In this document: piece after piece, positions 60,142-64,000 of the stretch | Layout: each line of letters starts with the position of its first letter | Numbering within the stretch: position 1 is the first letter of the stretch | DNA from: Hoplostethus atlanticus | Lineage: Eukaryota > Chordata > Actinopteri > Trachichthyiformes > Trachichthyidae | Direction of reading: 5' to 3' | DNA length: 64,000 nucleotides | NCBI GenBank assembly: GCA_034670405.1 | Contig: JAXDDX010000011.1 | Coordinates: 3,333,501-3,397,500 of the forward strand | Made by a program: the position numbers and the translations under genes | Notes under the pieces: model-generated | The model's input: the letters and a program-made list of their open reading frames with translations, nothing else | Told to the model about the DNA's origin: nothing | Databases searched by the model: none

Positions 60142-62160
60142 TCATTGCTGATGTGTATTGATCAGCTCTAAGTTCCTTCATGCGGAGAGCCCAAGAGGCT
60201 TATGTGAGGAAACCAATGCACACAACAATCCAAGTTTCTTTATAGAAGAGAGAAACGCATTTACACAATAAAGGCCCTAACTGCAGTATAACTCTTCCTG
60301 TTGAAACACTTGTTGTCCCACTACTGGCTTTGTTTTCGTCGTGATTTAGTGGATTGGATTACTTATGTCACTATGAAATGTTTTACATGCACTGTATATT
60401 GAGTTAGAATGTGATGGACAGGAAATTCCGAAAAGACCATTTTCCACATACAAATATGAGAATATGCGATTATACCCAAACGTTTGACAGTCAAATAAAT
60501 TCTGGTTTGCGACTTTAACAACCTTGGTCACATTACTGCCCGACTAATACTTGAAGCGCTAGTCCTAGGGGGTATAGTTATAGGCAAAGAATAGGGAGGT
60601 GTTGAAAGCAGGGTCTCTTGTTTTGAGGATGTGATGAGATCGTTAGAGGACCAACAGGGATTTCAGAGCTGGGTTGTATAGCTATAACTACACAACTAGA
60701 ACTATAGCCCTGTTCAAACTGGATTAGGTAATAGTTACACTTTGTACAGGATGAATGATGAATACAACATGTTTACATTGCAGAGATGAAACAATCATGG
60801 ACATGACAGATTCATACTGGTTTAAATTACAGATGCTGTTGGTATTGATTACAATTACAGGACTTCCTAGAAAACGAATCCATTCTGAATAGGGCCTCGT
60901 GTGATTTTCCTATCCGACATACATCGATATAGATTACTCTAAACTCCCACTTACTCTGTGAATTACAACCCGATGCACACGTCCATCTGGACACACACAC
61001 ACACACACACATTTGCAGCCATCTGGTTGCTTAAGCTGACATGATTTCATACCATGGCTGCTTTTATGACCGAATAACGGTGGGTGTACGAATGTGGAAA
61101 CCCACGCACACAGACACCTTCGCATTCGCCACTAGCAGTTCACATGAAGAGCATTCACACGTTTTAATGATTTACAATAGTGTGCTAACAGGTTAAAGAC
61201 GTACAACCAGGATGCAACCAGGCTGAATGGAGCTGGAGATGGAAAACTGCCTTTCAAAGAGACTCTATCCCTGTGAACAACAAGTGTATATTGTTATTAT
61301 GTTCAGAATTATGTTTATATCTCTAGTTTTTTAAAACTTCCTGTCCTTCTTCCTCTTGTGCCCAGCAACCTCTTCGCTTCTTTTAATTCCTTCTTTTTCT
61401 TCGCTCTCCTTCTCTTTCCATGCCCCCTCCCTCTTCCTCAGTTTCTGTTGTTTCGCAAACACATGGCTCTTATGGGCCCCGAGGGACTCCGGGGCTATGC
61501 TATATCCTCCCATATAAACAATCCAACCGCCGCCCCAAAAACATGCATGTATTTTTCCTTCTCTGTTTTCCCCCGACGTATGTTTTTACTCCCCTGAAAC
61601 AGAACAGATTCTTGGGTTCAAAGCAAACGAGAGCCAAACTTTTGGGGTTTTTGTGGGAATCGCTGTATTGTTTTCCACTAACTGGTCCCATCTTTCCTGG
61701 GTTGCAGTTTACAGATGATTTGGTCTGGATTGTTATTCTGGTCAAAGACAGTTCAATCAGAGACGGAGGACAGCAGGCTAGGGTTACACGTCAGAATGTT
61801 TCATGGGCAGGAGATGAAGATTGGCTCTCTGGGGCCACATTGAACCTATGACCTTGGATTTGGATTTCCATGTGTGTGTGTGTGTGTGTGTGTTGTAGTC
61901 ATATGGAAATGCACACTTCTGCATTTGCAGGGTCTTGTGTGGTTTGCAATTTTTACGTGCCAAAACATTTGTATGGATGCCTGTGTGCTTTTGTGACTTG
62001 TGTGAATAAGCAAATCCATGAAAAGTAGCATTTTATTTTGGATGGTGTGTGTGTGTGTTTGCTTGTGTGTATGCGTGCAATGCAATGGTGCAGGGAGACC
62101 AGTGTTTATCCTCTGCCAGCATCTCTCGAGGCATGACGTAATGCTGCTTTATTACAGAAC

Positions 62161-62202
<42 letters not shown>

Positions 62203-62394
62203 TGTTAAATGTTTCCAGCTGCCAAGACGATGTAAATAAAGGCAGAACGCCAATAAAGTAGTGAGAGAATACAAGTTTTTTGGGGACCAAGAGGGAACAA
62301 GAGCTGAATGAATAGAATCTCTGAGCTTCTCTCTTTTTTTTCCTTCTCCTGCTGCTGTAAACATTTACCTGCCAGCTCCTGACACTTCATCAAT

Positions 62395-62491
62395 CCTCCA
62401 GCCTCCCTCCATCCTCCAACTCTCCCCTCCTCCCTCCACCTCCCCCCTCCACCTCCCCCCCCCCCCCCCCCCTCTCTCTCTCTCTCTCTGT
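62395..62491. repeat. long polypyrimidine tract
   Basis: Nearly pure C/T for about 97 nt: CTCC-type units, a run of about 18 C, then (CT)n. The other strand is G-rich, with triplex or quadruplex potential. Confidence 0.85.
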
Positions 62492-62811
62492 CAACAAAGC
62501 CACTTGTTTAATGTTTCGCTTTTCCGTGCCACTGCCTGTATCCTTCAAACGTCAGGTGAGATTTTTTCAAACTGGGTGTGATGGAGCAGCAGCAAAAAAG
62601 GAAACGGGGGTATTTGGAAACCGACACACAGAAAGTGAAAAAGCTGTAAAAAGAAAAAAAAAAAAAAAAGTGTGATGTGCACTGGAGAGACACAGAGAGA
62701 GGTGAAGATGATAACAAGATGAAAGAAAAGAAAAAGTATGCTGTGTGTCAGTATTATGTGTAGTGTATGTGTGTGTATATTAGGGGAGTCAGGTGGATTG
62801 GAGATGTGAGT

Positions 62812-62885
62812 GTGTTCGCCCTGTGATGGACTGGCGACCTGTCCCAGAGTGTTTCCCTCCCTTCCTCCCAATGCATGCTGGGGAA
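62812..62885 (-). mobile_element. fragment of the same teleost interspersed repeat
   Basis: Reverse complement of the segment also present near 13,720-13,790 (GGACAGGTCGCCAGTCCATC). Only this short core is present, inside the foxo3 intron. Confidence 0.65.
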
Positions 62886-63148
62886 TCTCTCTCAGCTACA
62901 TCTCCACTTGGTGACTGAAGTAGAAAAGGCATCACAGCCGCTCAGTCTATTTCATATTTCGTTACGTTGTACAGAATGTATGCGTATGTGTTTGCAGGTG
63001 AGTGTGTGTGGCGCAGCGTGGTGCGAGCGGGATATGTTTACTACCCTAGCTCCTGTGGGCTATTCCCAAAGCCCATTAATAAAAACAGCTCACTGAGACA
63101 GCAGCTCTGATTCATAACTCCTACTACTACGCAGCCAGGAGAGCTAAC

Positions 63149-63200
<52 letters not shown>

Positions 63201-63419
63201 CGACAATCTTCCAAAGGGGTAACGACTTTGTTGACACTGCCCCGCTAATATGTAACTGACAGATTCCAGATTCTTTGCATTTCTCAATCTCTATTTCTTT
63301 CTATTTCGCCTCCTATTTTTGTACGGTGCCCTCTCCATCCCACTCGTGCGAGCATCGAGTCCTCCCAATGCCCCTTTACCTCGCGGACTTAAACGAACAC
63401 ACCAGCTGTGTGTTTGCGC

Positions 63420-63450
<31 letters not shown>

Positions 63451-64000
63451 GACACACCAGCTGCAGCCAGAGCTCAGGAACACAGAGGCCTTTTTGTCCG
63501 TCAGCAACATGTGGGAACAATTAATCACTGTCAGCAACCACGCTAGGAATCTCTCTCTCTCTCTCTCTCTCTCTCGCTCTTCTCCTTTCTCATTCTTCTC
63601 TCTGCCCTTTTTAGGGTGCGTAGGCGGGAACTGTATGCGTTCATCTGTATGTGGTGTGTGTGTACATTCAAATGCGCAGGGATCCCAACCCTACTGTAAA
63701 GGAAAACAATTTAGCAACATTACAGTAATAGCGCACACCTGTGGGGTCATTCAGAAAACCAATTCCTCTGATTGGGTCAGACGATTAAGAAGGAACGCTT
63801 GATAATTGGTCCGGTTTGTCTCTGCGCAGAATGAAGCCCGGCCTTGATTGGTGGAGTGAAACCAGTTTACGTAGCTAGGCAAGCCGTGGATGGGAGTGTC
63901 TTTACAGTGTTGCTAGTGTGTTTCATCACCCAGCTACAGCCCGTATCTCAACTGAGATAAATGAATTGGGCCAGTTTCTCTTTGCCGGGTCTGGAGATTA

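Larger units (their letters stand above)
59619..64000 (-). other. foxo3: foxo3 intron (partial)
   Basis: No exon is recognised here. The segment holds CA/GT microsatellites (60105-60138, 62164-62200, 63155-63197, 63422-63450), a long polypyrimidine tract (62395-62491) and a reverse-oriented copy of a teleost interspersed repeat (about 62812-62885). The preceding foxo3 exon must lie beyond 64,000. Confidence 0.7.

Noticed and set aside
1-64000. CRISPR arrays, operons, phage or bacterial defence systems
   Set aside because: No spaced direct repeats with unique spacers and no bacterial-type genes. The window is clearly vertebrate.

Overview
The window is vertebrate nuclear DNA, almost certainly from a teleost fish. 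It has spliced genes with GT-AG introns, very dense (CA)n/(CT)n microsatellites, tRNA-derived SINEs and degraded LINE reverse-transcriptase remnants. There is no bacterial-style gene packing. The species cannot be fixed from the sequence. Three protein-coding genes are supported: sesn1 (plus strand, complete short isoform), armc2 (minus strand, nearly complete) and foxo3 (minus strand, last coding exon only). Their order and relative orientation match the human 6q21 block FOXO3-ARMC2-SESN1, so this is a conserved syntenic segment.

Layout. 1-15,150: non-coding flank upstream of sesn1, with a CpG/CRE-rich patch (about 800-1,150), SINE-like elements, a teleost interspersed repeat, a perfect 37-nt palindrome and many microsatellites. 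15,160-18,847: sesn1 promoter and nine coding exons giving a 488-residue sestrin. 18,848 to about 21,760: sesn1 3' UTR, whose distal poly(A) signal faces the armc2 signal about 50 bp away. 22,214-39,318: armc2, sixteen confidently placed coding exons, with one stretch (32,434-36,073) where the exon chain is uncertain. 39,322 to about 54,560: intergenic, with candidate armc2 promoter elements (CCAAT boxes, RFX X-box-like sites, a possible 5' untranslated exon) and a LINE fragment. About 54,560-58,178: probable foxo3 3' UTR. 58,179-59,618: foxo3 last coding exon. 59,619-64,000: foxo3 intron; the first coding exon lies beyond the window.

Function. FOXO3 is a stress- and nutrient-responsive transcription factor, and sestrins are p53/FOXO-responsive leucine sensors that restrain mTORC1. 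Sesn1 intron 1 carries a near-consensus p53 element and a perfect FOXO element about 210 bp apart, which fits that circuit. ARMC2 is an armadillo-repeat protein needed for sperm flagellum/axoneme assembly and is probably only a positional neighbour. The most unusual feature is the run of UG repeats placed directly at armc2 splice sites, including one acceptor that has no ordinary polypyrimidine tract. I found no CRISPR array, tRNA or rRNA gene, intact transposon or wholly novel gene system.
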